Assembly: GCA_946482005.1 (NCBI GenBank)
Contig: CAMLPV010000004.1
Location: forward strand, 1-64,000
DNA: 64,000 nucleotides
DNA from: an uncultured Gilliamella sp.
GTDB taxonomy: Bacteria > Pseudomonadota > Gammaproteobacteria > Enterobacterales > Orbaceae
Direction: 5' to 3'
Shown here: piece by piece, positions 30,381 to 39,242 of the stretch
Position numbering within the stretch: position 1 is the stretch's first letter
Layout of the letters: each line of letters opens with the position of its first letter
The notes under the pieces: generated by a model
Databases searched by the model: none
What the model was told of the DNA's origin: nothing
Seen by the model: only the letters and a program-made list of their open reading frames with translations
Made by a program: the position numbers and the translations under genes

Positions 30381-31073
30381 ATGTATCAAGCATTAAAAGA
30401 AAGAGTATTACAGGCTAACTTAACCTTACCTAAATACCATTTGGTCACTTTTACTTGGGGTAATGTTTCTGAAATCGACCGCGCTAAAGGTGTTATTGCT
30501 ATCAAACCTTCAGGCGTTGAATACAACAACATGAAAATTGACGATATTGTGGTCGTGTCATTAACGGGTGAAATTGTTGAGGGTAAATTAAATCCGTCTA
30601 GTGATACTGCAACCCATATAGAACTTTATAAAGCCTTTGAAAATATTGGTGGTATTGTTCATACACATTCTCGCTACGCAACAGTTTGGGCGCAAGCTGA
30701 ATTAGATGTTCCAGCTTTGGGTACGACTCATGCCGACTATTTTTATGGTGATGTGCCTTGTACTCGTCGTTTAACTGATAGCGAAATCAATACTGATTAC
30801 GAAAAAAACACTGGTTTGGTCATCATTGAAGAGTTTAAACGAAGAGGCATTGATCCTACAGCGATGCCGGCAGCCGTTATTTCTGGACACGCTCCATTTT
30901 GTTGGGGAAAAAACGCTTCGGATGCTGTACATAATGCTGTGGTTCTTGAAGAAGTAGCCATGATGGCAATATCAACCCGACAACTTAATAAAACAATTAA
31001 AATTCAACAAACTTTATCTGATAAACACTATTTTCGTAAGCATGGAGCAAATGCTTATTACGGACAAAAATAG
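30381..31073 (+). CDS. ulaF: L-ribulose-5-phosphate 4-epimerase UlaF
   Basis: A 230-residue class II aldolase-fold epimerase that turns L-ribulose 5-phosphate into D-xylulose 5-phosphate, the entry to the pentose phosphate pathway. Phosphate-binding TWGNVSE and KPSG, the metal histidines HTHS (near 95-97) and a third histidine in [10 protein letters not shown] (near 170) are all present. Length matches AraD/UlaF (228-231). The ula context decides for ulaF rather than araD. It is placed before ulaD here, whereas E. coli has the order D-E-F. Confidence 0.92.
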   Translation: MYQALKERVLQANLTLPKYHLVTFTWGNVSEIDRAKGVIAIKPSGVEYNNMKIDDIVVVSLTGEIVEGKLNPSSDTATHIELYKAFENIGGIVHTHSRYATVWAQAELDVPALGTTHADYFYGDVPCTRRLTDSEINTDYEKNTGLVIIEEFKRRGIDPTAMPAAVISGHAPFCWGKNASDAVHNAVVLEEVAMMAISTRQLNKTIKIQQTLSDKHYFRKHGANAYYGQK

Positions 31074-31094
31074 TATTTATAAGGGAGAAATAAA

Positions 31095-31739
31095 ATGACA
31101 AAACCAAAATTACAAATTGCATTAGATCAAACAGAATTAGAGCCAGCTTTAGCGGTAGCCAAGAACGTAGCTGGATTTGTAGATATTATTGAAGTTGGAA
31201 CCATTCTTGCCTTTGGCGCAGGTATCAATGGCGTAAAAACTTTAAGAGAAAAGTATCCAAACCATATTTTGGTTTGTGATTTAAAAACCACTGATGGGGG
31301 TGCTATTTTAGCAAAAATGGCTTTTTCGGCGGGGGCTGATTGGTTAACTGTTTCAGCTGCCGCTCACATTGCAACAATTGAAGCTTGTAAAAAAGTGGCT
31401 GATGAATTTGGGCGTGAAATTCAAATCGAACTTTATGGACATTGGACTTTTGATGATGCAAAAGCATGGCGAAAACTGGGTATCAAACAGGCAATTTATC
31501 ATCGATCTCGTGATGCTGAATTAGCTGGTGTTGGTTGGGGTGAAGAAGATTTAACTAAAATGCGACAACTTTCTGATTTAGGTTTGGAACTATCAATAAC
31601 AGGCGGCATTGTCCCTGAAGATATTCATCTGTTTGCGGGTATTAAAACGAAAGCTTTTATTGCTGGACGAGCTTTAGCCAATGAAAATGGTCAAAAAACT
31701 GCTCAAGACTTAAGAGAGCAGATTGCTAAATATTGGTAG
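31095..31739 (+). CDS. ulaD: 3-keto-L-gulonate-6-phosphate decarboxylase UlaD
   Basis: A 214-residue member of the orotidine-5'-phosphate decarboxylase superfamily. It decarboxylates 3-keto-L-gulonate 6-phosphate to L-xylulose 5-phosphate with a magnesium ion. The barrel motifs ALDQTELEPAL, EVGTIL, VCDLKTTDGG (Asp-x-Lys-xx-Asp active-site signature), IELYGHWTF and TGGI are present. AAGGGAG lies before the ATG. A terminator-like hairpin follows immediately, before ulaE. Confidence 0.94.
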   Translation: MTKPKLQIALDQTELEPALAVAKNVAGFVDIIEVGTILAFGAGINGVKTLREKYPNHILVCDLKTTDGGAILAKMAFSAGADWLTVSAAAHIATIEACKKVADEFGREIQIELYGHWTFDDAKAWRKLGIKQAIYHRSRDAELAGVGWGEEDLTKMRQLSDLGLELSITGGIVPEDIHLFAGIKTKAFIAGRALANENGQKTAQDLREQIAKYW

Positions 31740-31747
31740 GGGTGCGC

Positions 31748-31781
31748 ACTAACAGTCGGGAAATCGGCTGTTAGTTTTTTT
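31748..31781 (+). terminator. Terminator between ulaD and ulaE
   Basis: ACTAACAG and CTGTTAGT form an 8-pair stem that extends inward by three more pairs (one G-U), followed by a run of eight T. It looks like a full intrinsic terminator although ulaE follows on the same strand 26 bases later. It probably allows partial read-through and lowers ulaE. Confidence 0.82.
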
Positions 31782-31806
31782 ACCTTGATATTATCGGATC
31801 TAAATT

Positions 31807-32700
31807 ATGACAAATAATACAATCAATTTAACCAGACAAACTCCATGTATGGGTATTTATGAAAAGGCACTACCTAATACACTTTCTTGGCAGCAAAAAA
31901 TGCTAGAGGCAAAATCTTTAGGATTTGATTTTATCGAACTTTCTATTGATGAGTCTGATGAACGTCAAGCTAGGCTTGATTGGTCTGATGAAGAAATCTA
32001 TTCATTGCGTCATCTATGTGAAGAAAATGGCGTTTTTTTTCACTCAATATGTCTTAGTGCACATCGCAAATATCCGTTTGGTTCTGCTGATGCAACGATC
32101 AGAGAACACGCTAAAAGTATTATGTGTAAGGCTATTACCCTTGCTTATAAACTTGGTGTTAGAGTGATTCAACTTGCTGGATATGATGTTTATTATGAGC
32201 CAGCTAACTTACAAACCCATCAACGCTTTATTGCCGGTATGCAATGGTGTGCAAAACAGGCAGAAAAAGCAGGTGTTATGCTAGCTGTTGAAATTATGGA
32301 TACTAACTATCTAAATTCACTGAGTAAGTTTGAAATTTTAAAAGCCAAGATAAATTCACCTTATTTTATGGCCTATCCTGATGTGGGAAACATATCCGGT
32401 TGGAATTATGATGTTAGTACTGAGCTATTATTAAGTCGTAACCATATTGTTCAAATTCATTTGAAAGATACCTATAAAGTAAAACCCAATTATGCTGGAC
32501 AGTTTAGAGATTTGGTGATTGGTGAGGGGGAGGTTGATTTTTCCGCAGTATTTAGAACACTTAAATCTATTGATTATTGTGCACCATTAGTGATTGAAAT
32601 GTGGGCAAAAGATAATCAGTGGAGAGAAAATATTATTACTGCCCAACAACGTTTAAAATCCATTGCTGGTCAAGCCGATTTTCCACTCTTTAACGCTTAG
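31807..32700 (+). CDS. ulaE: L-xylulose-5-phosphate 3-epimerase UlaE
   Basis: A 297-residue TIM-barrel isomerase (AP-endonuclease-2 superfamily) that epimerises L-xylulose 5-phosphate to L-ribulose 5-phosphate. Metal ligands expected for UlaE are visible: glutamate in AVEIMDT, aspartate in AYPDVGN, histidine in VQIHLKDT and glutamate in LVIEMWAK. Length is close to E. coli UlaE (284). It lies behind a terminator-like hairpin, with GGAT eight bases before its ATG. It completes the pathway from ascorbate to xylulose 5-phosphate. Confidence 0.93.
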   Translation: MTNNTINLTRQTPCMGIYEKALPNTLSWQQKMLEAKSLGFDFIELSIDESDERQARLDWSDEEIYSLRHLCEENGVFFHSICLSAHRKYPFGSADATIREHAKSIMCKAITLAYKLGVRVIQLAGYDVYYEPANLQTHQRFIAGMQWCAKQAEKAGVMLAVEIMDTNYLNSLSKFEILKAKINSPYFMAYPDVGNISGWNYDVSTELLLSRNHIVQIHLKDTYKVKPNYAGQFRDLVIGEGEVDFSAVFRTLKSIDYCAPLVIEMWAKDNQWRENIITAQQRLKSIAGQADFPLFNA

Positions 32701-32735
32701 ATTGAGGCATACAAATAAATTCTTATCTTATAATT

Positions 32736-32764
32736 TGCTTCATCATACTTTAAATGATGAAGCA
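32736..32764. terminator. Hairpin after ulaE
   Basis: TGCTTCATCAT pairs with ATGATGAAGCA (11 pairs) around a seven-base loop, 35 bases after the ulaE stop. A clear T run is missing, so it may end or protect the ula mRNA. The rest of 32701-33033 is A/T-rich with no gene. Confidence 0.5.
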
Positions 32765-33033
32765 TTAATCCTGTTTTACATAATAATTCACCGAAAAATA
32801 GCGCTGCTTATTAAGGTAATCATCTAAAAAATATAATGTTTTATAGTAATTATCAATAATATAAGTTCTGATGATCATTGTTGATTAAAAAAGTCTTTGG
32901 TATTATTGTGAACATATTTTAGCTCAATATAACCTTTTAATGACTCAATAGAACATTGTCGTTGAGTTTAATTTTTGTTGTTATCAAATTGTTTTTTTAA
33001 AAAAGAGAGAATTAACTGATTTTGAGTATCAAA

Positions 33034-34008
33034 ATGGAAAAATTAGCTTTTTTTAAGCTACCTTTTATTTTTATTGTACTATTTTTTTTCTGTAGTGCTT
33101 TTATTTCTATTATTAAACTTGGTATTACCTTTATATCAACCTTTCATGATTATAAATTCTTATGGGGTATATTATATAAACTTGCTCCATATCAATTACT
33201 ACGTTCAATCCCAGAATGTTTACTGTTATTCGGTATCTCAGCGATCAGTTTATATCGAGTTAATGTTCATCGAGTGACATTTAAAAATATTACATTGTTA
33301 ATTTTTAATGTCATTATTATTTGTACAATTAGCTATTTTATCAATGCGATAGCTGAAGCTATTTTTGATAATGTATTAATCAACATGATTAATGTGGCTT
33401 CATGGTTATTTATTTTAGTCTTATGTATTATCCCCAGTTGTCTATTTTACTTATTTTCAGGATTATTTACCTATTTCTATATCAAAGTATTAAATAATTA
33501 TTTTGACAAAAATAAACAGACTTTTGAACTGACTATAATCAACAGCACTAAAATTCATTTTATTTTGTTTTTAGTATTTTTCTTTTTTATTTTAATTGCT
33601 TATCCTTCTTTTATTTTAGATGTCTTAGTACACAACAGTTACTATTTTATTTCATTTTGGAAGCATATTTTCTTACCAATTTGTTGTTATTTATTTAGTT
33701 TATTAGTTGTTATTTTGGTTAGTAAAAATATGTTTACCCAAATGTTTGTTGTATTACAAACGGATAGAATAATTAAGTGTGCCGTCTCCTTAAATATCAT
33801 TATTTTTATTTTAAATTTTATTTTATGGAGAGTGGCCAATTGGTTAATTAATCATGCGTTATTACAAAATACAGCCCTAACATCCATAGTGATCATATTG
33901 TTAGGCTCTACATCATTTATTCTATCATGCTTAATGATTCGAAAATTAACTAAGTATTATTTTCATCCATCAGTTAAATATCAGATTAATTTATACTATT
34001 TGTTTTAA
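33034..34008 (+). CDS. Polytopic membrane protein of unknown function
   Basis: I do not recognise this gene. The product (324 residues from the ATG at 33034; a TTG at 33022 would add four) is extremely hydrophobic, with about eight predicted membrane segments, rich in Ile, Phe and Leu, and few charged residues. A short charged loop (DKNKQTFELT) lies near residue 170. GAG lies seven bases before the ATG. The gene stands alone between ula and dusC and overlaps the dusC 3' end by 18 bases in convergent orientation. Base composition is more A/T-rich than its neighbours, partly because of the amino acid bias. Confidence 0.65.
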   Translation: MEKLAFFKLPFIFIVLFFFCSAFISIIKLGITFISTFHDYKFLWGILYKLAPYQLLRSIPECLLLFGISAISLYRVNVHRVTFKNITLLIFNVIIICTISYFINAIAEAIFDNVLINMINVASWLFILVLCIIPSCLFYLFSGLFTYFYIKVLNNYFDKNKQTFELTIINSTKIHFILFLVFFFFILIAYPSFILDVLVHNSYYFISFWKHIFLPICCYLFSLLVVILVSKNMFTQMFVVLQTDRIIKCAVSLNIIIFILNFILWRVANWLINHALLQNTALTSIVIILLGSTSFILSCLMIRKLTKYYFHPSVKYQINLYYLF

Positions 34009-34956
34009 CTTTTGTTGTTGTTTTAAGAATGTATATATCTCTTGTTGTGATTTTAGTGTTCTAATATTTTGTAACATCTCAGATGCTTCTACATAATAGT
34101 GCCTTAAATAAGTAAGCCATTGTTTAATGCGAGCAGAATGATAAAGCGGTTTTACATCATCAATAGAAGAATTTGCATAGCGGATTAAAATTTCCAATAC
34201 TTGCGACCAACTTAAGGCTGGTTGTTTGTTGCGGATCATATTGGCTAGATTGGGGATAGTTAAAATCCCACGTCCTAACATAATGTCTTGCGTTTGACTT
34301 TGAGCAATGCATGTTTGTGCATCTTCAATAGAGAAAATTTCACCATTGGCAATTACAGGAATTGTTAGGTTTTGTTTGATTTTTGCTATTGTTTGCCAAT
34401 CAATTTTATCCGCTTTATAGCCATCCTCTTTGGTTCTGCCATGAATTGCAATTTCATTAGCTCCAGCACATTCAATTGCATTGGCGATTTCATAGCAATG
34501 AGATTTATCTGACCAACCTAAGCGAATCTTAACGGATAATATTTCCGAGCGACCAATAGCTTGTCGAACTTGACTAACGATATTAAAAATTTGTTCCGGA
34601 TATTGTAATAAATAAGCTCCTCCTTGACTGCCAACTACGGTTTTAGCGGGGCAACCAAAATTAATATCAATACCAAATGAACCAAGTTCAATCGCTTTTA
34701 CTGCATTTTCTGCCATCCATTGTGGTGATTGACCAAGAATTTGCACTCGAATAGGGGTACCTGAAGCAGTCTTGCCTCCATTATGGAGTTCAGGACAAAG
34801 GCGATAAAAGGTGCGATTGGATAATTGATGATGCGTGACTCGCACAAATTCTGTTACACAATAATCAAATTGATTAATCTCAGTTAAAATTTGTCTCACT
34901 TGATAATCAAGTACCCCCTCCATTGGAGCTAAAATAATTCGGTTATTTTGTTTCAT
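33991..34956 (-). CDS. dusC: tRNA-dihydrouridine(16) synthase DusC
   Basis: A 321-residue FMN enzyme that reduces uridine-16 in the D-loop of tRNA. It begins with the FMN-binding LAPMEGVLD motif; the catalytic cysteine lies in FGCPAKTV (near residue 103), followed by KIRLGW, IHGRTKEDGY, PVIANGEI and MLGRG. It resembles E. coli DusC (315 residues) more than DusA or DusB in TEFVRV and in the C-terminal HSARIKQWLTYLRHYY block. It follows moeB by 5 bases, on the same strand. Its last 18 bases overlap the end of the facing membrane-protein gene. Confidence 0.93.
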   Translation of the reverse strand: MKQNNRIILAPMEGVLDYQVRQILTEINQFDYCVTEFVRVTHHQLSNRTFYRLCPELHNGGKTASGTPIRVQILGQSPQWMAENAVKAIELGSFGIDINFGCPAKTVVGSQGGAYLLQYPEQIFNIVSQVRQAIGRSEILSVKIRLGWSDKSHCYEIANAIECAGANEIAIHGRTKEDGYKADKIDWQTIAKIKQNLTIPVIANGEIFSIEDAQTCIAQSQTQDIMLGRGILTIPNLANMIRNKQPALSWSQVLEILIRYANSSIDDVKPLYHSARIKQWLTYLRHYYVEASEMLQNIRTLKSQQEIYTFLKQQQKLKQIV

Positions 34957-34961
34957 ACTGT

Positions 34962-35726
34962 TTATTGGTCAGTTTGGTGATTACCACAGACAGGGCAATT
35001 TGCCTGCTTAGATATAGTAAATTGATTAAATTGCATGTTCATTGTATCAATCATCAATAATCGACCAGATAACGGGCGACCATAATGAGTAAGGATTTTT
35101 ATTGCTTCTATGGCTTGCATTGAGCCAAACATACCAACTAAAGGCGCCATAACACCGGTTTCAACACAAGTAAGCTGATCATTCCCAAATAGACGACTTA
35201 AACAGTGATAACATGGTTCGTTAGATTGGTAAGTAAATACACTTAGCAAACCTTCCATTCGTATTGCAGCGCCTGAAACTAAAGGTTTCTTTTCTTGAAA
35301 ACAACAGCGATTAATCTGTTCACGGGTAACTAAGTTATCTGTACAGTCAATAACAATATTATGTTGCTTAATAAGTGAAATAAGATCGCTGTCCTTTAGT
35401 TGCTGATTAACCGTTTCAATCACTATATTGGGATTTATATTGGTTAAAGCGTGTTTAGCCACATCAACTTTATTTTGATTAATTGATTTATGGGTATATA
35501 AAATCTGACGATTTAAATTTGAAGCCGATATGGTATCAAAATCATTTAAAGTTAACTTACCAATGCCTGATGCAGCTAAATAGAGAGAAACTGAACAACC
35601 TAATCCCCCTAATCCAATAATTAATACTGCACTATTTTTTAAAATTTGCTGCTTTTCAATGTCGAAACCCTGCAAAGTTATTTGCCTGTCATAACGAAAC
35701 AATTCTTGATCGGTAAGCGTTAACAT
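34962..35726 (-). CDS. moeB: Molybdopterin-synthase adenylyltransferase MoeB
   Basis: A 254-residue E1-like enzyme (ThiF/MoeB/HesA family). The ATP loop GLGGLGCSVSLYLAASG is near residue 34, followed by LNRQILY, the catalytic aspartate region DCTDNLVTR (near 130), and two zinc-binding CxxC pairs (CYHC and CPVC). MoeB adenylates the C-terminus of MoaD in molybdenum cofactor synthesis. No moaD, moeA or thiS gene is nearby, so ThiF-like use cannot be excluded. It is translated with dusC, 5 bases downstream. Confidence 0.87.
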   Translation of the reverse strand: MLTLTDQELFRYDRQITLQGFDIEKQQILKNSAVLIIGLGGLGCSVSLYLAASGIGKLTLNDFDTISASNLNRQILYTHKSINQNKVDVAKHALTNINPNIVIETVNQQLKDSDLISLIKQHNIVIDCTDNLVTREQINRCCFQEKKPLVSGAAIRMEGLLSVFTYQSNEPCYHCLSRLFGNDQLTCVETGVMAPLVGMFGSMQAIEAIKILTHYGRPLSGRLLMIDTMNMQFNQFTISKQANCPVCGNHQTDQ

Positions 35727-35770
35727 ATGAAGTGATTATTGTTGTTGATAATGAAGTGGGTAGTATAACA

Positions 35771-35800
35771 AAAACTTGGCACAAGGTTGTGCCAAGTTTT
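35771..35800 (-). terminator. Terminator of the amidohydrolase cluster
   Basis: A perfect 14-pair stem, AAAACTTGGCACAA with TTGTGCCAAGTTTT, around a GG loop, just beyond the stop codon of the amidohydrolase gene; read on the minus strand it ends in a T run. It separates this cluster from moeB-dusC. Confidence 0.88.
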
Positions 35801-35805
35801 AAACT

Positions 35806-37125
35806 TTATTTGTCAAAACCAGATAGGAATTTTAAATATTCCTCTTTTGTCATAAGAGGTTTGTAATTTGTCATGAGTGTTTGAGCGGTTTGAGCGTCAT
35901 CATATAGCAGGTCAATAATTGTACAAGCCATCATTTGTGCAGGGCGTATATAAGCCATCTCTTCATCAAATACGGTGTAATCTTTACCATGTAAAATCCC
36001 TCTAACCGAACCAATCCAAGGATGACTTACTGGCATAATATGTGATAAATCACCCGTATCTGTACTTCCTGTCATATGCGGTGCGATTGAAACGTTTTCT
36101 TCACCAATTAAATTTTCAGCGTTTTGTTTTAAAAGATCATTAAGGGTTGAATTATTATGTAACGGTAAATAACCTGGTAAATCTTTAATTTCACAAGTTG
36201 CACCAACAGCCATTGCGCCAGCTTTTAATGCTTGATTAATTCTTTCATTGGCATCAATCATGGCTAGAACATTGCCCGCTCGTACATAGCTTTCCATTCT
36301 TACATCGCTTGGTACAACATTCACCAAATCACCGCCTTGGGTAATAATTGGATGGAATCGAATGTAATCTTTTTCTTGAAATGTTTCACGAATAGCATGA
36401 ACGCCCATCATTCCCATCATTGCTGCATTTAAAGCATTTACTCCTGCGTGAGGAGCTGCTGCAGCATGGGCTGCTTCACCTTTATATTTAATTAATTTAC
36501 CGATAAAGCCATTACTTGTTGTTGAAATTTCTATAAAACCGTCTTGGCGTTCATTTGGTACACTCGTTAAATGTATCTGTAACGCCATATCAACATCATC
36601 AAAATCACCACGTGAAATTAATTCTGGTTTACCGCCAATGTATTTGATTTTCCCTTCTTCAATTAATCGATTGCGATAGGTTATTTCAACATATTCTTCT
36701 GCTGGGACAGCAAATGGTACCACATCACCGGCTAAAAATTGCATTGCACCTGAGTCAATTAATCCCATAGTAACCGCCATCATATTAGCGATTTGTGCAT
36801 TATGACCACAACAGTGAGCAGCTCCAGATGTCTCATCCGCAGCAGGGTGGTCGGCACAAATAATTGCATCAAGTTCTCCAATAACTGCGACGCTGTATTT
36901 GCTTCCTTTACCACCTTTAAGACGACCTTTAACCCCTGTGAGTGCTAATTTATTTTTAAAAGAAACACCCAATTTTTCAAAAGCATCTTCTACTTTTTTA
37001 GCCGTTTTGTGTTCTTTATAGCCAAGCTCTGGTTCGGACCAAATCGCTTCAGCAATCGATTTGATGTCTGCTTTTCGGTTTGCAATCGCGTCACAAACTT
37101 TTTTCTTTAGTTCTTCTTTAGTCAT
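35806..37125 (-). CDS. M20-family amidohydrolase (AbgB-like)
   Basis: A 439-residue metal-dependent amidohydrolase of the M20D (AbgA/AbgB, carboxypeptidase) group. Metal-site motifs are seen: GELDAI, HCCGHNAQ with the bridging cysteine-histidine, PAEEY with the catalytic glutamate, AALQIH-type (MALQIHLT) and AHAAAAPHAG in the dimerisation lid, and STDTGDLSH near the C-terminus. Such enzymes cleave N-acyl or aminoacyl amides, for example p-aminobenzoyl-glutamate. It follows two genes for a likely membrane transporter by 20 bases, so it probably hydrolyses what that system imports. Substrate unknown. Confidence 0.85.
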   Translation of the reverse strand: MTKEELKKKVCDAIANRKADIKSIAEAIWSEPELGYKEHKTAKKVEDAFEKLGVSFKNKLALTGVKGRLKGGKGSKYSVAVIGELDAIICADHPAADETSGAAHCCGHNAQIANMMAVTMGLIDSGAMQFLAGDVVPFAVPAEEYVEITYRNRLIEEGKIKYIGGKPELISRGDFDDVDMALQIHLTSVPNERQDGFIEISTTSNGFIGKLIKYKGEAAHAAAAPHAGVNALNAAMMGMMGVHAIRETFQEKDYIRFHPIITQGGDLVNVVPSDVRMESYVRAGNVLAMIDANERINQALKAGAMAVGATCEIKDLPGYLPLHNNSTLNDLLKQNAENLIGEENVSIAPHMTGSTDTGDLSHIMPVSHPWIGSVRGILHGKDYTVFDEEMAYIRPAQMMACTIIDLLYDDAQTAQTLMTNYKPLMTKEEYLKFLSGFDK

Positions 37126-37145
37126 AAATTAAATCCTTATCTAAA

Positions 37146-37595
37146 TTAGATAACGCCTTCCCAATGCAAAGTGACTTGAGCAATTAAGGCTGCAAAAATA
37201 AACGTACCCGAAAACACAGCCAAAGATACGGGAATAATGCGCCAAGAGATATTTTTAAATAGTGCAAGATCTTTACCTATGGCGAGTCCTGCATAAGCAA
37301 GTACTGGTGTACAGACTGCAAGTAGCGAAACTTGATCTGTAATTGCAACCAATTCTGTATGGTATGGAAATATTGGTGAGGAAACTACGGCTGCAACAAC
37401 CGATACCCATAAAATTACTGGAAATTTTTCAAGTCCGGGTAACTTACTTAGTAAAAATCCTATAATAGAGATAACAGCTAGCACAGCTAATGCTTCAAGT
37501 GATGAAATAATATCAATTTTATAACCCACACTGTTTCCAGCAGCCATAATAATGGCGACCAAAATAAGTACAAAAATTGTTTCTAAAATCTTCAT
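37146..37595 (-). CDS. Small membrane protein, transporter partner
   Basis: A 149-residue hydrophobic protein with about five membrane segments and no soluble domain. It lies 10 bases downstream of the DUF3100 gene and 20 bases upstream of the amidohydrolase gene. It is likely the second half of a two-part membrane transporter; the GYKIDIISSLEALAVLAVISIIGF and GLAIGKDLALFKN segments are seen but I cannot link them to a family with a known substrate. The role is inferred from the neighbours. Confidence 0.75.
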   Translation of the reverse strand: MKILETIFVLILVAIIMAAGNSVGYKIDIISSLEALAVLAVISIIGFLLSKLPGLEKFPVILWVSVVAAVVSSPIFPYHTELVAITDQVSLLAVCTPVLAYAGLAIGKDLALFKNISWRIIPVSLAVFSGTFIFAALIAQVTLHWEGVI

Positions 37596-37605
37596 TGCTG
37601 GATCC

Positions 37606-38382
37606 TTATTTATTGCGTCGAAGACGGGCTAACGTGTTATACATAAAAGAAGCAAAAGGTAAAGAAAAGAGCGTATAAATATATATACCAACCATACTAG
37701 ACATTAAATTTGCTGTTGATGCATAAGCTTTAATATTTTCTGATAAATCTGGATATAAATCACTTATCGGGGCAAGTGATGCCGCCATCATACTTCCACT
37801 TCCTACGCCGGCCCCCATGGCTAAAGCATAAGGATGAAGAATATTCAAATGAGCCATTATACTAGCAAGAATACTCATCCAAATTGCACCATAGAGAGTG
37901 CCACATATATACATAGCCATTACACCCCGACCTTCTGGTGAATCTAAACCATATTTATCCGCTACAATGGCTATATTGGGTTCGCGAGCAACGGAATAAG
38001 TTGCCCCAACAGCCTCTCGTTTCATACCTAATAGCATTGCTAGTGGCAACCCGAGTAAAATTGTTCCAGCAAAATGACCTAATTCTTGAAAAATTAGAGC
38101 TAATTTAGCATCTTCTAAAATCATATCAATTTGGGGACCTACCGCTACACCAAGTTTTGCAACAAGTAACATTAATGTAACCATCATAACGATACTTGCA
38201 TTTTGCATATTTTTATTGGTGAGTATTTTAAGCTTTGGCAAGCTAATGATTCCGCCAAAAACCATTGCATATAACATTGGGTAAACGGCAATAATCCATA
38301 TCGATTGCTTGCCGATAAGTTCACAACTAACTACTACTAAAAGTGCAATTATATGCAATTTAAAGTCTCGTAAAACTTCCAT
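37606..38382 (-). CDS. DUF3100-type membrane protein
   Basis: A 258-residue membrane protein with about seven membrane segments and glycine-rich loops (AMGAGVGSGSMMAASLAPISDLYP and GMKREAVGATYS). I assign it to the DUF3100 group from memory of these motifs. It forms a tight unit with the small membrane protein (10 bases) and the M20 amidohydrolase downstream, a context that suggests uptake of an amide or peptide substrate. No function is proven. GGAG lies before its ATG. An isochorismatase-family gene lies 29 bases upstream on the same strand. Confidence 0.72.
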   Translation of the reverse strand: MEVLRDFKLHIIALLVVVSCELIGKQSIWIIAVYPMLYAMVFGGIISLPKLKILTNKNMQNASIVMMVTLMLLVAKLGVAVGPQIDMILEDAKLALIFQELGHFAGTILLGLPLAMLLGMKREAVGATYSVAREPNIAIVADKYGLDSPEGRGVMAMYICGTLYGAIWMSILASIMAHLNILHPYALAMGAGVGSGSMMAASLAPISDLYPDLSENIKAYASTANLMSSMVGIYIYTLFSLPFASFMYNTLARLRRNK

Positions 38383-38411
38383 TCCTGCTCCTTTTTTTAA
38401 TTGTTATCTTT

Positions 38412-38957
38412 TTATATTAACGTTGCCCCTAAGGTATTTTGAAAGTGTTTTAAAGCCCATTGATGGCCAATAGGATCAAAACTTGCAACTGCATTTTGAT
38501 GAATAACTATTTTATAACCTAAGTTATAGGCATCTACGGCTGTATGTAAAATGCAAATATCCGTACAAACACCAATTAAATGGATTTCGGTAATATGTCT
38601 TTCGCGTAAACGTAGATCGAGATCTGTACCACAAAATGCTGAGTAGTGGCGTTTGTTGATCCAGTATATATTGGTTGAATTTTGATATCTTTGATAAAGT
38701 TGATGTAATTCACCGAATAATTGTTGTCCAACAGTTCCAACAATATTATGAGGTGGAAAAAGTGAATTTTCAGGGTGATATTCATCCGACGGATCGTGGG
38801 CATCAATTGCAAAAACGATAAATTGATTATTTTTAATAAATGAGTTAGTTATGTTTAACATTTCTGATTCAATTTGTTGACCGGCTGAGCCTGTAGTTAA
38901 AGCGCCATCATCCGCAATAAAATCATTCGTGTAGTCAATTGAAATTAAAGCTTTCAT
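38412..38957 (-). CDS. Isochorismatase-family cysteine hydrolase
   Basis: A 181-residue hydrolase of the isochorismatase/nicotinamidase superfamily. The catalytic triad is visible: aspartate in DYTNDF (D9-D12 region), lysine in INKRHYSAF (near 107) and cysteine in GVCTDICILHTA (near 138), with metal-site residues in FAIDAHDP. Closest by pattern to nicotinamidase-like proteins of Gram-positive bacteria; it may deamidate nicotinamide or cleave another amide. It is the first gene of the four-gene minus-strand cluster that ends with the M20 amidohydrolase, though its membership in that unit is only suggested by the 29-base gap. Confidence 0.82.
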   Translation of the reverse strand: MKALISIDYTNDFIADDGALTTGSAGQQIESEMLNITNSFIKNNQFIVFAIDAHDPSDEYHPENSLFPPHNIVGTVGQQLFGELHQLYQRYQNSTNIYWINKRHYSAFCGTDLDLRLRERHITEIHLIGVCTDICILHTAVDAYNLGYKIVIHQNAVASFDPIGHQWALKHFQNTLGATLI

Positions 38958-39242
38958 ATCAAGTTAATAATATTTAAATAATACTTAAGCTTATTAATAA
39001 ATATTTGATATTACAAGTTAATAAAACAAACATTTTTCAAGTACAACTAAATAATCCGAGTTTATGTTAATTATCTTATTGAATTTCAATAAAATTATAA
39101 AAAGACATATAAAGTAAAATTATTATCATTAACTTAGTATAAATAAAATAAATAGCGATTATTTTAAAACATAGTCTTTATACCCTGATAAATTGCTCTA
39201 TAATAATTATTATTTTCGACAATTGTACACAGGATATATTTA

